Assembly: GCA_946902985.2 (NCBI GenBank)
Contig: OX336388.2
Span: 374,715,387-374,779,386, forward strand
Length of the DNA stretch: 64,000 nt
Reading direction: 5' to 3'
DNA from: Meconema thalassinum
Lineage: Eukaryota; Arthropoda; Insecta; Orthoptera; Tettigoniidae
Shown here: one piece after another, positions 11,349 to 22,283 of the stretch
Layout of the letters: the number at the start of each line of letters is the position of its first letter
Position numbering within the stretch: position 1 is the stretch's first letter
Program-made: the position numbers and the translations under genes
Notes under the pieces: model-generated
Databases searched by the model: none
What the model saw: the letters and a program-made list of their open reading frames with translations, nothing else
Told to the model about the DNA's origin: nothing

Positions 11349-11651
11349 TACAAAGAGGTACTGTGACAAGTACAAAACACTGTTCTACATAATTCTTTGT
11401 GTTCTTCTCATGTGCGTATGCCGTTTAACAACAATAAATACATTTCTTCAATATTTAAAACTTCGTTCTTCCACATTCTTCCCTACTACCCCATAAACCT
11501 ACATTCACGTTGCGAAAGCTCGCACGGGTCCACTAGTCCTATGAAAAACAATTACTTAACTACTGAAATGAGCCAAAATACCTTATGTAATGATGAAAAA
11601 AAGAAAAAAGAATAGAAAATGATGTAGTAATAGATGCTTACTCCTCAACTG

Positions 11652-12654
11652 TAAAGCCTTGCGCCGATGCGGATATCCGTGGATTAACCAACGAATATCC
11701 GCCAAATATTTCACCACGCGGATATAGTTTGCTGTGCGGATAAGCTGCGGATAATGTTTGGCGTAAATTTCAGGATAGTTTTTAGAATACAATCCGAACT
11801 TGTTTAATATTATTATTAGGACGCGGATGCTTATGACTATCATATATTTCCGTGAATGTTTTTTTTTCATGGCAAACTTAAGATCTAATCTCATTCAAAT
11901 TATGTCATTAAGCATAATTAACACTCCGAACAGGAAAGGGTTGCAATTCTGGCTGTATAACATTCATTTTAAACATAGCACATGACATAGAAAGCCTAAG
12001 GGAACGACTTTTCCCCCAAAATATCTAAATATGTTGCTTTTTATTGGTTGGTTGGTTCGTCAGTTTAGGGGCTGCGACAACACGGTCATGTAACCCCGTG
12101 TACTTTGGGTGTGTGTAGAATCTGTCTGATAACTTGTGTTAATTGTGATGCTTCTATTAGTGTGTGTTATCTATTTTCAATTCAATTAAGGACTGCAGAC
12201 ATTGAATTTTTTCTTGTAGTTCCTATTTTTGCCTTCAAACGCCACCGTGAACGACTACTATTTCAGAATTTGGTTACCAGATGCCACCGCAGTCGGCTCC
12301 TGGCGACGAACGTCGGAACCTAAGAGCGTTTGTCAAATGTTTAACCTATAATTGAGCTTCACACAGGTTAATTAGTGGAAGGTTCTTTACCCTGCCATAA
12401 ATCTATGACATGGGACCGCCGGCTTTACTTCCCCTCCAAAGGAAGGCATACTGAGGGCTTTTTTTAACGCTCTTAAAAAAATCCGACGACTTTGGCCGGG
12501 TTTGAACCCGCGATCTTGGTCATAGAAGTTCAGCATGCTACCAACTACGCCACCGAAGTCACTTGTTATATAATTTATAAAAATATTGTAATGCGGTTGC
12601 GGATACCAATTGTGCGGATGCGGGTATTGTTTTGTTCACCCGCGCAGGGCTCTA
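11652..12654 (-). mobile_element. hAT-like non-autonomous element, copy D1, split by an S1 SINE
   Basis: The inverted ends resemble those of 28014-29688: TAAAGCCTTGCG on the left and TAGAGCCCTGCGCGG on the right, followed inward by CGGATATCCG-type sequence. The internal sequence around 11800-12010 matches that element inverted. An S1 SINE occupies 12046-12560. No clear TSD is seen, so its ends may have decayed. Confidence 0.7.
12046..12560 (-). mobile_element. S1 SINE inside hAT-like copy D1
   Basis: Near full length. The minus-strand head ends at 12560 (CTTCGGTGGCGTAGTTGG, B box GGTTCAAACCC). The 3' end carries the CAGCCCCTAAACTGACG region and CCAACCAACC. It interrupts the hAT-like element. 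Confidence 0.85.
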
Positions 12655-12880
12655 TCTATAACCCACCCACCATCCCCCGTTTAGATGACAGCTTAAATAG
12701 TAAAATTTCAGCGGAATCCGCCATTATACGTGTGAATTATGGGACAAATCAACGTTGCCAACCCCTCAATAATCCTTATCCAACCCAATGGATTTTGCCT
12801 AAACCAATATATTTTACTAGGCTTCGCGGTCCAGCTAGTACTTACACCCCTGGGTTTTGTCACACACAGTGGAATTATTC

Positions 12881-13230
12881 GCTATCGCTATCGTTTTACC
12901 CTCCAGGGTTGGCTTTTCCCACAGACTAAGCGAGGGATCCCACCTCTACAGCCACTGAGGGCAGTGTCCTGGAGCTTGAGACTCTGAGTCGGGGATACAA
13001 CTGGGGTTGTGACCAGCACTACGCCCAGGCGGCCTCACCTGCAAAGCGAACAGGGGCCTGATGAAGGGATGGGAAGAGTGGGACGGTTAGGCAAGGAAGT
13101 GGGAAGGAGGCAGCCGTGGCCTTACAGTAGGAACCATCTCGGCATTTGCCCGAAGACGAAGTGGGGAACCACGGAAAACCACTTCGAGGATGGCTGAGGT
13201 GGGAGTCGAACCCCCTCTACTCATTTGGGC
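12881..13230 (-). mobile_element. S3 SINE, 5'-truncated
   Basis: It matches the 3' three quarters of the full S3 copy at 57174-57675, inverted. The TSD GTGGAATTATTC is perfect (12869-12880 and 13231-13242). The tRNA head is missing, as expected from incomplete reverse transcription. Confidence 0.85.
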
Positions 13231-13574
13231 GTGGAATTATTCACGCTTCAATAATCGTTATCCAGACCAATAGTTTCGGTATCTCACATGTTGGCAACAG
13301 TAATGTGACGTCAATGTGCGCGCCCCGGTAACAGTTGGAGAGACCTCATGTGCCTAAGAAACATGGCATAAAATGAGTAAGAAATAAAACACATATTTAC
13401 ATAATTTAGCACATATTTTCGGTGCAGTAGTATTAATTTTTGACAGTAATTTTAAACAATAATGTCACCCTAATCATGAAACAAGGTATCGAAATCATAT
13501 AATATCCAAGTGGAAGTGTACTCTAAAAGCCAGGCCCTGCTCTCCTCCAGAAGAAATAAAAGTTTTTTCGACTT

Positions 13575-13771
13575 TCCCAATTAATTGCGGTCGCCGGAGC
13601 CAACCAGACTCATTTTGGTTTTGGCTGGGGATTTAAGGCCGGATGCCCTTCCTGACGCCACGTGATTTTTTTTCAGGTGAATATTCCACCTCTCTGCAAA
13701 CGGGATTCGAACACCGGCCGTCCAGGTGTAAGACGAGCAGCAAATCCATTGCGCCATCACGCTCCCCAATC

Positions 13772-13811
<40 letters not shown>
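13575..13811 (-). mobile_element. tRNA-derived SINE, family S5, next to an (AAT)n tract
   Basis: The minus-strand head near 13770 reads GAGCGTGATGGCGCAATGG with B box GTTCGAATCCC. The body contains GGAAGGGCATCCGGCCTTAA. A second copy is 46492-46694. The (AAT)n run at about 13771-13811 lies on the head side, so it is probably a target or neighbouring repeat, not this SINE's tail. Confidence 0.8.
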
Positions 13812-13813
<2 letters not shown>

Positions 13814-14030
13814 GCGGACCCATGCGAGCAATCTCACAAGTGTATAAACCACCCGTCTGACTTTATTGGTATGCGGGCTCGATGCGATACAGTTTATTTG
13901 TTTCAACACACTTATTAAACAAATTTTCGTTATTCATGAAATCAGAGAACAATTTGTCACTATTGAGGGTAATAGTCTATCTTTTGAATGCGCATTTTGT
14001 TACGATCGGTTACTTGTAGTGCATCATGTG
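13812..14030 (-). repeat. Family E repeat, shortened copy E3
   Basis: It shares the E terminus (GCGGACCCATGCGAG and ATAAACCACC) and the far-end block around TTACGATCGGTTACTTGTAG with copies E1 and E2. Most of the centre is missing. Confidence 0.5.
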
Positions 14031-14379
14031 TATATACCACCCGTCCGGCTGTACTGTCATGCGGTCTCGACGAGACACAGTAATGGCAGGGGCTAACGTC
14101 TATCTATATCTATTGTTGTTTTAAAGGGCGGAACTACGAGGTCATCTGCCCCGGGCTGACATCTTGTTTATTTATTTAAACACGTTTTATAAACAAATAA
14201 ATATATTTCCGTTGACTTTTCAAGAAATCTTTCCTGTAGCGTACTATTGAGGCGATTTGGAAGATTTTGGTACAAACAGCACCTTCTAACTCCCTCTGGT
14301 TTACTTTGAGGCTCATGAACTCGACAGATTTTCTAACCTTTGATGCACAAGATATTTACTTATTCACATTGGAAAAAGA

Positions 14380-14815
14380 GGGAAAATCGGACCCAGCTCA
14401 GGAATTCCTCGGGGTCGCCAACTCCCGAACCCACCTACCGTGAGCCCCTGAGGGTGTAGCAATATCCAGGATGCACCAGAAAAGGTGGGGCTACATACAC
14501 CCTGCCTCCTTGAGGGCCTTGAGCATAAGGCAGGAGATAACAGGAAAAAAAAAAGAAGGCTGACCCCTCGCAGAAGGAGGGTATCAGAAAAGATGACACA
14601 AGGGCCAATTAAGGCGGGAAAGGAAAATACTCCCTAGGCCTCGGATACCCTAATACCGTCGGGGTCGAAAGAGAACAAGAGTTGACCAAGTGAGGTCGAC
14701 AGGAAAGAAGACATAGAGGAGCCCGGCACAAGTAAGTGGAAGCAATGCTGGACTCAGCTGGGGCCCCGTGGTCGCCAACCCGCGTCCCACTAGATGTGAG
14801 CCCCTGGGGGAGGAA
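14380..14815 (-). mobile_element. S4 retroposon, 3' end missing
   Basis: Inverted relative to 33211-33920. It includes the S4 5' start (CCCCTGGGGG region near 14815) but ends near 14380 without the distal 3' part or ATC tail. Confidence 0.7.
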
Positions 14816-15039
14816 ATAAGTAACTAGTACCACCTAGTAACTAGTAGAATCAGAGAGTATGCAGCATTCCCTGCACCACCATGCAATTGAAGCGATGACA
14901 GCTGGTGGTGCATTTATTGTACCACCTAACCTGAAAGAGTTTGAACTTGATTTTTTTGAAACATACACTTTAGCGTTTCATTCATATAATAATAATCGTT
15001 GTGGGGTTTGATGCCATTTTTTCAGTGTTGCCTTAGTAA

Positions 15040-15858
15040 GCAAGAGTTTAGTGCTTTTCAGTCGGTCAACACGAATGTACCCAAAGGAGCTGAGTTATGC
15101 CCTAATCCTGAAATAAATTACATGAGATTAATAAATACACTAGGATGACCAGTTTCGATCGTCAAGCGATCATCATCAGATCCATTACACTTACTCACTC
15201 ACTCACTCACTCACTCCGTTGGCTTTTCTGGGACGTGACGATCCCGTGCCGCTCTCACTATCTGCCTCCATTTCCTCCTATCCAGCGCAGTATTCTCCCA
15301 TACAGTAATACCCATTTGTCTGCAGTCAGCGGTCACCTCATCTTGCCATCTACTCCTAGGTCTTCCAGGGGGTCTCGAGCCTTCGATCTTCTTCTCATAC
15401 ACCTGGCGAACTATTCTGGCAGCGTCCATTCTGATAACATGCCCCGCCCATTGCAGCCATTACACTTGGCTATAAAATCTATGTATCTAAATACAGGTGA
15501 GAATATTTAGGCCTACAATATGTACAATTATTTAGTTGCAGTATTGGTACAAACTCCGGATATCTATCACCATTTAGCATTTCACCTAACATCATAATAC
15601 TGCATTTAGCAGACACCGACAGTTGCATTACCAATACTGAAACTAAATAATTGTACATATTGTAAATATTTTCACCTGTATTTTTAAACATAGATTTTAT
15701 AACCTAAGTGTAATGGATCTGATGATGATCGCTTGACGATCGAAACTGGTAATCCTAGTGTATTTATTAATCTCATGTAATTTATTTCAGGATTACGGCA
15801 TAACCCAGCTCTTTTGGGTACATTGGTGTTGACCGACTGAAAAGCACTTAACTCTTGC
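15040..15858. mobile_element. Fold-back element with ~230-bp arms, interrupted by a LINE fragment
   Basis: The left arm (15040-15552, less the LINE at 15193-15456) and right arm (about 15632-15858) are inverted copies. Left CAGTCGGTCAACACGAATGT pairs with the right-side complement, then both share AAATAAATTACATGAGATTA and GATCATCATCAGATCCATTA. The unpaired loop is about 80 bp (15553-15631). It would form a long hairpin. No transposase is seen. Confidence 0.8.
15193..15456 (-). pseudogene. LINE reverse-transcriptase C-terminal fragment
   Basis: The minus-strand frame (15429-15211) gives a LINE C-terminal signature: MDAARIVRQVYEKKIEGSRP followed by GRPRSRWQDEV and a WRQIVRAARD helix. The stop is followed by a GAGT microsatellite tail (about 15193-15218). 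The insertion is bounded by a perfect 11-bp TSD CCATTACACTT (15182-15192 and 15457-15467). Only the last ~70 codons are present, so neither polymerase nor endonuclease survives. It sits inside the left arm of the fold-back element and therefore postdates it. Confidence 0.85.
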
Positions 15859-16264
15859 AATAATAATCGCTTATATCTATCCACGGTACCACATACGTTT
15901 AAAACCCTCACGTTTTGGGTCGACCTGTAAACAAACACAGCAAATGAGTTGAATCTAATTGAGGATCTCATTTGTGTTTTGCAATTTACCAGGAATTCCG
16001 GAAGGCAAGGGATCCAATTCCATCACCAATCTTCTACCGTAATTAGCTGTGCATTAGCTTTTTAACAGAAAGTAATAATTTACATTGCAGGTTTCCGAGA
16101 ATTTCACGTATATAAAGCTGTAACTTTCTATATAGTCAGTGTAGAGTTTCCAGCACCAACTTCGTTATTGCACCGGTAATTTCTGGAGCTCTTTCAAATT
16201 TGCAAATGTTATGAAAATAACATGACTACAGTACATAGTAGCAATAGCATGTGAGTTAAGTTAA
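15859..16264. other. Unassigned non-coding DNA
   Basis: No recognisable gene or element was found between the fold-back element and the RTE-like insertion. Confidence 0.4.
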
Positions 16265-16279
16265 AGTTGTCTGTAGGCT

Positions 16280-17259
16280 TCTTCTTCTTCTTCTTCTTCT
16301 TCTTCTTCTTCTTCTTCTTCTTCTTCTTCTTCTTCTTCTTCTTCTTCTTCTTCTTCTTCTTCTCCAGCATGATTAATCCCACTTATGATGCGGATATTCC
16401 TCCTCCACGTTGTTCTATCCCGGACCATTTCCTCCACAAGCCCTCGCTGTTTCATGCTTTCTTGAATGCTGTCCATCCATCGCCTTTTTGGTCGTCCTCG
16501 ACTCCGTTTCCCTGGTGGAAGCATTTCCATCATCCTATTACCCACATAATCTTCATCTCTTCTCTTAACATGGCCATACCATCTGAGGCCAGCTTCTCTG
16601 ACTTTCTCAGAAACTTGCACCACGCTAAGTCGTCTCCTAATCACGTCATTTCTCACTTTGTCCAACCTTGTATGTCCACTTGCCCATCTCAGCATACGCA
16701 TTTCTGCCACGTCCAGTTTTTCTGCCCATCTCCTTGTGATCTGCCAGGTTTCTGCCCCGTATATCATTGCTGGTCTCACCACGGCCTTGTGTACCTTCCC
16801 TTTTAATGTTTCTGGTACCTTCTTGTCGCACAGTACACTTGATGTTTTCCTCCAGTTGAGCCATCCCGACCGTATCCTGCTCTTTATTTCCTCCTCCAGT
16901 CCACCATCTTGTTGGATAACTGTACCAAGATATCTGAATGAACTTGCTGTTGGGATCTCTACTCCAGCCCATTTAAAACCTGTTTCAGCACCCCTCAGGC
17001 TGAGGAACTCTGTCTTACATCTGCTTATCTTCATTCCTCGGCTTTCTAGTGCTTCTCTCCATTCCTACAACCATTTCTCTGCAAGTTCCTTCGTCTATGC
17101 ATACAGGACCACATCATTAGCGAACATCATGGACCATGGAGCTTCCTTCCTGACTCCCTCTGTCAACACATCCATGACGAGTACAAAAAGTAATGGACTG
17201 AGGACGGAACCTTGATCTACTCCAACGTTCACGGGAAAGGATTCTGTATCTCTAGATAC
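16280..17259 (-). pseudogene. 5'-truncated RTE-like LINE reverse transcriptase with (GAA)n tail
   Basis: The minus-strand reading gives RT palm motifs: GVDQGSVLSPLLFVLVMDVL, then MMFANDVVLYA, where the catalytic box normally has two aspartates (FADD) and the first is replaced (FAND). Two stops follow. Downstream are MKISRCKTEFLSL, FRYLGTVIQQDG, MIYGAETWQITRR, GHVKRRDEDYVGN and GKRSRGRPKRRWMDSIQE, the thumb and C-terminal region. The frame then runs without a stop into the GAA tail (16280-16362), giving a poly-glutamate run. A perfect 15-bp TSD AGTTGTCTGTAGGCT (16265-16279 and 17260-17274) proves retroposition. The endonuclease domain is missing. Clade assignment rests on motif resemblance and the microsatellite tail. 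Confidence 0.88.
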
Positions 17260-17576
17260 AGTTGTCTGTAGGCTACTACCCATATTTATATTTGGCCTGA
17301 AACTTCGAGATAACATTTCACCTTGTCGGCAAGTCTCATCAACTTTTATAGATTAGGGCAATACACGCTCGCCAAAACTCATTCTCTAAGGTTGAGCATT
17401 GTACAGCATAGGGCGGAGAGTTCTCGTTCTAAATGAATGCACAAACTTTTGACAATATTGTGAACATTCACGGGATATCACAGAAGTCAAATGACAGGGT
17501 TTGCTACGGGTAAAAATAAACGGTCACACGAGGCATTCTTTTTAACAGAATCATAATAATAAAGCAGGCTTCCGGG

Positions 17577-18616
17577 ACTTATTTTGAGGACACGGAATTC
17601 ATAACTAACATCAAGCAGGCACAACGAATAATCAAGCGGGCAGAAAGATTTAAGTATTTAGGCGAATTGGTAAAACCAAACAACTCGGAGAAAGAAGCAT
17701 TTACATCAAGGATCAACAAGATGGAAACTGCGTACCAGCAAACCAGAGATGTTTACAATAAACGATCAGTGTCCATCAATGTCAAGAATAGGCATTATTG
17801 TTCTGTTATTCGTCCAGAAGCTCTGTGCGCAGCAGAATGCCATGCAATGCATAAGAAAGGTTTATTTGAAAAGTTAGAGGCCAAAGAACAAAAAATCCTG
17901 AGAAAGATCCTAGGAACAGTCACAGAAAGTGGAGAGTACAGGAGGCGACTTAACAACGTGTGGAAAGGATAATCGACTCGATGCGAAAAAGGAGAATTAG
18001 TTTCTATGGCCACATAACACGCATGAGACTGACCAACCGCATATTTTTCCTACTTTGTAGAAAAAAAAAAAGGGACCGTGGTTCTGTGAGATCGAAAAAG
18101 ATCTTATAGAAGTAGGGATTTCGCTTGCGGACATTCAAGAACGTCTTCCTCTCCAGAAACAAACTTACTTTGTGAGCTGCCTGAATAGGAGTGACCGTTA
18201 TCGCCTCGCCATGCGGTCAGGGAACAAGGCTGCCAAACAGTTAGAATAACAAGCGATCACACTGTTCAAGCTAGAGATACAGCTGACCAGGCACTGACGT
18301 ACGTGGGCTGTAATATTGCAACGCAGAGTATTATGACATCAACTATGCGAACATGGATTGGTCAAGATGCAGAGGGGTGATGACAGACGTGGCACTTCCG
18401 GCGAAATTTCAATCCTATTCAGGCAGCTCACAGAGTATAGAGCACACCAGCGATTCCAAGAAAAGCCAAAACTGAGAACAGGTAAGAAGTGGACGGCTGA
18501 CAGAAAGGAGGCGCACAGGAAACGGATGAAGAGCTACTGGGAAAAGATTAAAGCTCAAAGACTGAAACAGTTGAAGTAGCGTGGTCCATAGCTGGCCAGA
18601 ACGAAGAAAAAGAATA
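17577..18616 (+). pseudogene. LINE RT C-terminal fragment with frameshifts
   Basis: Frames in succession give the region after the RT catalytic core: AERFKYLGELVKP, INKMETAYQQTRDVYNKRSV, HYCSVIRPEALCAAECHAMH, then SMRKRRISFYGHITRM and, near 18470-18579, GKKWTADRKEAHRKRMKSYW before the stop. A sequence I cannot assign separates the last two around 18200-18380. This arrangement (YLGE, MRKRR..YGH, basic C-terminus) is shared with 48094-48705 and 58536-59055, so one LINE family seeded all three. No TSD was identified. It is not functional. Confidence 0.75.
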
Positions 18617-18912
18617 GTAAGTTAATACTGTTACGTACCGCCGCGAACCGGCAGGAGACTTTCGGGTGAGCGACAGTGTGACAGACCAAAGTAGCTGTCT
18701 CGTTGGTCTTGGGCCAAACCATCAGCCGGAGAGAGAAAGTTACCACATCCTCCCGGCCCCTCCCACCGGCAGACACAATAGCGGGACATATGTGAGTCAT
18801 CGCGGGCGGGCCAGAGAATACGCGAAAATTCTGGATGTGGAACCAACCAGAACAGACTCAATGCGGCAATGGGTTGTGACATTCGAACTTTCCAGGCCAG
18901 GGACTGATCCCA

Positions 18913-18918
18913 TATAAA
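18913..18918 (+). promoter_or_regulatory. Putative LTR TATA box
   Basis: TATAAA lies about 285 bp into the LTR, followed by GC-rich sequence and then GTGTATTG repeats. Its position fits a U3 promoter; activity is not shown. Confidence 0.5.
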
Positions 18919-19444
18919 GCAGCGAGCCGCGGCGAGGAGGCAGTGTGTATTGGAGTGTATTGGGGAGTGTGTATTGCAGTGTGTATTGGACAGTATTGGT
19001 CAGTGCTAGTGTGTACTGAAGTGTTGTCGAGTGAGTGCGTACGGAGCAGTACAGCGATTATTACTGGACGTCTACGGTAACAGAGAGGAAGCCTTTCTGC
19101 CAAGGTGCGACTTGGAGTCAAGACTGTGAGTGCTTGGACGTGTCGCGGTGCTTCGTGGAATACGTGGTCGTGGGATCGACACGGGACGAGCAAGAGCGCA
19201 CAAGGAGCAGCAAGAGGACTCTGGAAGTAAGTGAAGTGGCAGTGGCAAGGCTGTAGAGTACCTGTGTAGACTGTACGTGTGAGTGTAAGCTGGAACACTG
19301 TAACGCCTCACGGACAGGGAGAGCATAAATAGCGAGGACAGTGGTAGATTGTAAATGTGGAAACTAATAGTGACTAGTAGTGTTTTCTGAGGTTAGACTC
19401 AGTGTGTGTGTATGTGTGTGCACTGTGTATGTTCGTAGGCCTGT

Positions 19445-19450
19445 AATAAA
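19445..19450 (+). promoter_or_regulatory. Putative LTR polyadenylation signal
   Basis: AATAAA is followed about 35 bp later by GTGTTTGTGC. This is consistent with the R/U5 boundary of the solo LTR. Confidence 0.5.
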
Positions 19451-19544
19451 TTATATTTCTTTAAAGGAACAATTGTGTTTGTGCTTTTCGCCCACCGTAA
19501 TCCAGTTAACAAAAGTGCCACTAGGGGGTGGCACGTAACAATAC

Positions 19545-20060
19545 TAATGATGATACAAATTTCAAATACTTAATGGAAATCAAATAACCATCAGGATTGA
19601 GACGTGACGGAAACAAAGAATGTATCTCCAAATTACAAAAAGCCTGTAGAACCACTTGGAACAGGTACAATAAAAATCAATATCTCGGAACGCAAAATTA
19701 AAACACTCTAACACGGTAATTCTACCTGTAGCATTATGCATCAGAAACCTTGATAATTGGAGACATATAACTAACGAACATTTAGAAAAACAAGAAAGAA
19801 AATTGTTTGTCCCAGTGTGCACAGAAGGAGTGTGGATGAAAAAGAGGTCTCACGAGTTATACCAACATTCCGAGAAAATATCAAACACTATTAGAAAAAG
19901 AAAATTGGAAACTTTAGGGACATATTCAAAGAATGGACAATGAAAGACTTACTAAAAGGATATTTAATCTTGCCTCCTCATTAAAAGTCAAAAATAACTG
20001 GATAATAGAAATTGAAAATGACCTTCAAGAATGCAATGTAACAGACGGAATTTTATGAGA
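19545..20060 (+). pseudogene. Highly decayed LINE RT fragment
   Basis: Broken frames give FKYLMEIK, CISKLQKACRTTWNRYN, HYASET, LEKQERKLFVPV and SNTIRKRKLETLG. These parallel the FKYLGE, INKMETAY, KKGLFEKLE and MRKRR segments of the fragment at 17577-18616. The LTR at 18629-19540 sits exactly at its upstream edge. Confidence 0.6.
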
Positions 20061-20216
20061 CAGGCCTAGTTTCAGATCGCTGTTGAAAAAACATCATTTT
20101 TCTCGCTACTGTCTTCTGATCCAATTGTGGTTGTTCCCAAGAACGCAACTAATCGTAAAGCCACGAATCAGGATAGAAGTTCAAATAAATTATACATATT
20201 ACTATTATTATACTTC

Positions 20217-21280
20217 ACTGGCGGACCCGTGCTAGAAATCTCGCATGTTCATAAACCACACTTTCTCCAGTAGGTTTATAATGAGAGACTTAAGGAGAAT
20301 AGTACATTATGCAACGAGCCTATAATTAAGACACGAGTATATTTATAAAACGAGCGTATGCGAGATTTATAATTTCCATACGAGTGTCTTAATTACCATT
20401 ATAGGCGAGTTGCATACGACTGTTTATGTTCGACGATAATTATAACTTTATTATATGTTTTAACATAAATATTCATAAATATCTGTTCAGTCACTAGAAT
20501 GTTGTGATCGGGTGCTGCGGTGGGTAGTATATCTGTTTTTCCAAGCTCTCTGGACAACCGACGCATGCGCTCTGTGTGCTTCAATACCAATGTTCAGACC
20601 AAGGCCAACTACATGGCCTTGTGCAGATTGTGCACCAGTATTCAGTAAAACTGTCACTGAAATCGTGTCAAAACCACGCGCTGTGTAGAAATTGGTTTTG
20701 GGGATATTAAGGTACAGTGCTATTTCTTGTCTCATATTCGCCAGTTTATTTACGCGAAACGGTGTTATAATGACCATCATTATGATACAGTTTTCTGGCA
20801 CATAATAGTGAGGGTCGAACATAAAGGTTGTTATGTTTTAATTTCAACCTAATGATTATAGAACACTATTTACATTTCAGTTAGAATTCCAAGTTCTACG
20901 TTCCCTAACTTAAGAAGGCAATCACTGAAAATCACCGGTTATTCGATATTTATGAAATTATACGATTTGAGTACTCATTCCTTTGATTTACTGTTTCTGA
21001 AATCCATGCAAAATTATAAAGAAAATACCTCAGAATGTTAAAATGACATGAAACAGGCATCACAGCGGCCAAAATGTGAAGTGGACAGCAGTTATGGTAT
21101 CGTATAGTATCTGCAAATCGCACACTTCGTACATTTTTAGTAGTCTTTTTTTTAAGAAATTATAGATATTTATGAAATTAGAGTGCAATTCGTCACTGCT
21201 AATGTCTATTCTCTTTCATTTGAATGCTCATTTGTCACGATCGGTCGCTTGTGAGCGCCGCAGGAGGGATCTATACTACT
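20217..21280 (-). repeat. Family E repeat, copy E2, containing MITE F1
   Basis: Inverted copy of 7225-7832. The left end CACTGGCGGACCCGTGC corresponds to the right end of E1, and 20935-21280 matches E1 base by base with scattered differences. The extra length (about 20310-20828) is the family F element. Confidence 0.7.
20310..20828 (-). mobile_element. Family F MITE, copy F1
   Basis: The core is bounded by TTTATGTTCGACG (20417) and GTCGAACATAAA (to 20828). It is linked to a flanking segment that begins GTACATTATGCAACGAGCC at 20310. The same core-plus-flank arrangement recurs at 29889-30827 and 45231-45912. No transposase is seen. Confidence 0.65.
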
Positions 21281-21394
21281 CGTACCTCGTACCTCGCGGC
21301 GTCGTCATGGGCTGCCACGAAAAACAACAGTTCGACAGATCCTCACCAACGTGAAGGCTATGGTGTGATCTTTAATATACCGTTCCCCAAAGGC

Positions 21395-21608
21395 AGAACG
21401 GCAATGCGGAGTACTGCCAGATAATCTGCGAGCAGCTTAGAGAAGAAAACGGCAACACTTCATGGTTAATTCCCCCAACGTTCTGCATGACAATGCTAGG
21501 GCGCATACAGCAGGAGCTAAATCTGAATCGTTCAAGTGTTGGGACTAGTAAGTTCTCTACCACCTCCCCTACTCTTCTGATTTAAGTCCCTGCGACTTCG
21601 ATCCAATC
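21395..21608 (+). pseudogene. Mariner-type transposase catalytic-core relic
   Basis: A frame around 21450-21608 reads VLHDNARAHTAGAKSESF, the second catalytic aspartate motif of mariner transposases (HDNARxHxA). After two stops it reads YSSDLSPCDFDPI, matching the third motif (YSPDLxPxDF). Upstream and downstream parts, including the HTH and first aspartate, are not recognisable. This is an inactive relic of about 70 codons. Confidence 0.75.
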
Positions 21609-22283
21609 CAGGGGTGCACAACCCACGGTCCTAAACGTGAGTTTATGCGGCCCGGTCACCAATCATTTTAGCGGTCAAAATTGCATGGAAATACCGGGTT
21701 TCGTCTCATTATTGTACGTTAAATTAAGCCAATTATAACAATGTAAGATTTCAAGTTGTGAGAACATTTGAGACATTGTTTGACTTGTTTTCTCTACCGT
21801 TCACTACTGACTTTGGGACTGTACCAATTAATATCCTGATAGAACTAATTGATCTTCACTGCAACAATGAGTTAAAAAGAAAATTCAATTAAGCTTCAGA
21901 CCTAGATTTCTACAGGAATTACTTGCCGAAGCAAATAGAATAGCTCAAAAATCATGCTTTAAAAACGGCAACATTGTTTGAAAGTAACTAATTATGCGGG
22001 CAATCATTTCATTGATGAAACAAATCAAATCAAAGCGTCGTTTTTGTCTAAGTGATACACATTTCGAGGGAAAGTTGCGTAATGCTATCTCTAACATTGA
22101 ACGGGATATTGACCCACTTATAAAAAGAAAAAATACAGTGCAAAGTCCCTCATTCGGGGCTTTAGGCCTACTGATTGACAGTCAGATGATACATTATTTT
22201 TTATTTCTTTTATAAGTCTCTATTTTCTAATAACAATGAGTATTCTTCAATCTAATTATTGTATTAGTGGCCGTCCGCATATT
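21609..22283 (+). pseudogene. hAT transposase C-terminal (dimerisation) region relic
   Basis: The segment opens with a hAT-like end CAGGGGTGCACAACCC. From about 21770 broken frames give FETLFDLFSLPFTTDF, ILIELIDLHCNNELKRKF, LPKQIE and HALKTATLFES. In another frame (21994-22160) follow SLMKQIKSKRRFCLSDTHFE and LRNAISNIERDI. This order matches the C-terminal hAT dimerisation region of BED-finger/GTF2I-like hAT proteins as I know the family. Stops and at least one frameshift make it non-functional. An S1 SINE at 22284 interrupts the downstream side; I found no right terminus. Confidence 0.7.

Larger units (their letters stand above)
18629..19540 (+). mobile_element. Solo LTR of an LTR retrotransposon, 912 bp
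   Basis: It starts TGTTACGT and ends ACGTAACA, an 8-bp terminal inverted repeat of TG..CA type. The 4-bp duplication ATAC flanks it (18625-18628 and 19541-19544). A TATA box (TATAAA, 18913-18918) and a polyadenylation signal (AATAAA, 19445-19450) with GT-rich downstream sequence give the U3-R-U5 order for plus orientation. No internal coding region or second LTR is next to it, so it probably arose by LTR recombination. Gypsy-type origin is a guess. ORFs inside are accidental. Confidence 0.85.

Noticed and set aside
12492..12929. 145-codon ORF
   Set aside because: Starts in an S1 SINE head and runs through unrelated flanking DNA and into an S3 copy.
16267..16806. Plus-strand ORF beginning with a poly-Phe run
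   Set aside because: Antisense of the RTE-like LINE and its (GAA)n tail.
16658..17215. 185-codon plus-strand ORF
   Set aside because: Shadow of the RTE RT on the opposite strand.
18858..19326. 146-codon and other ORFs
   Set aside because: Inside the solo LTR, in several frames, with no known domain.
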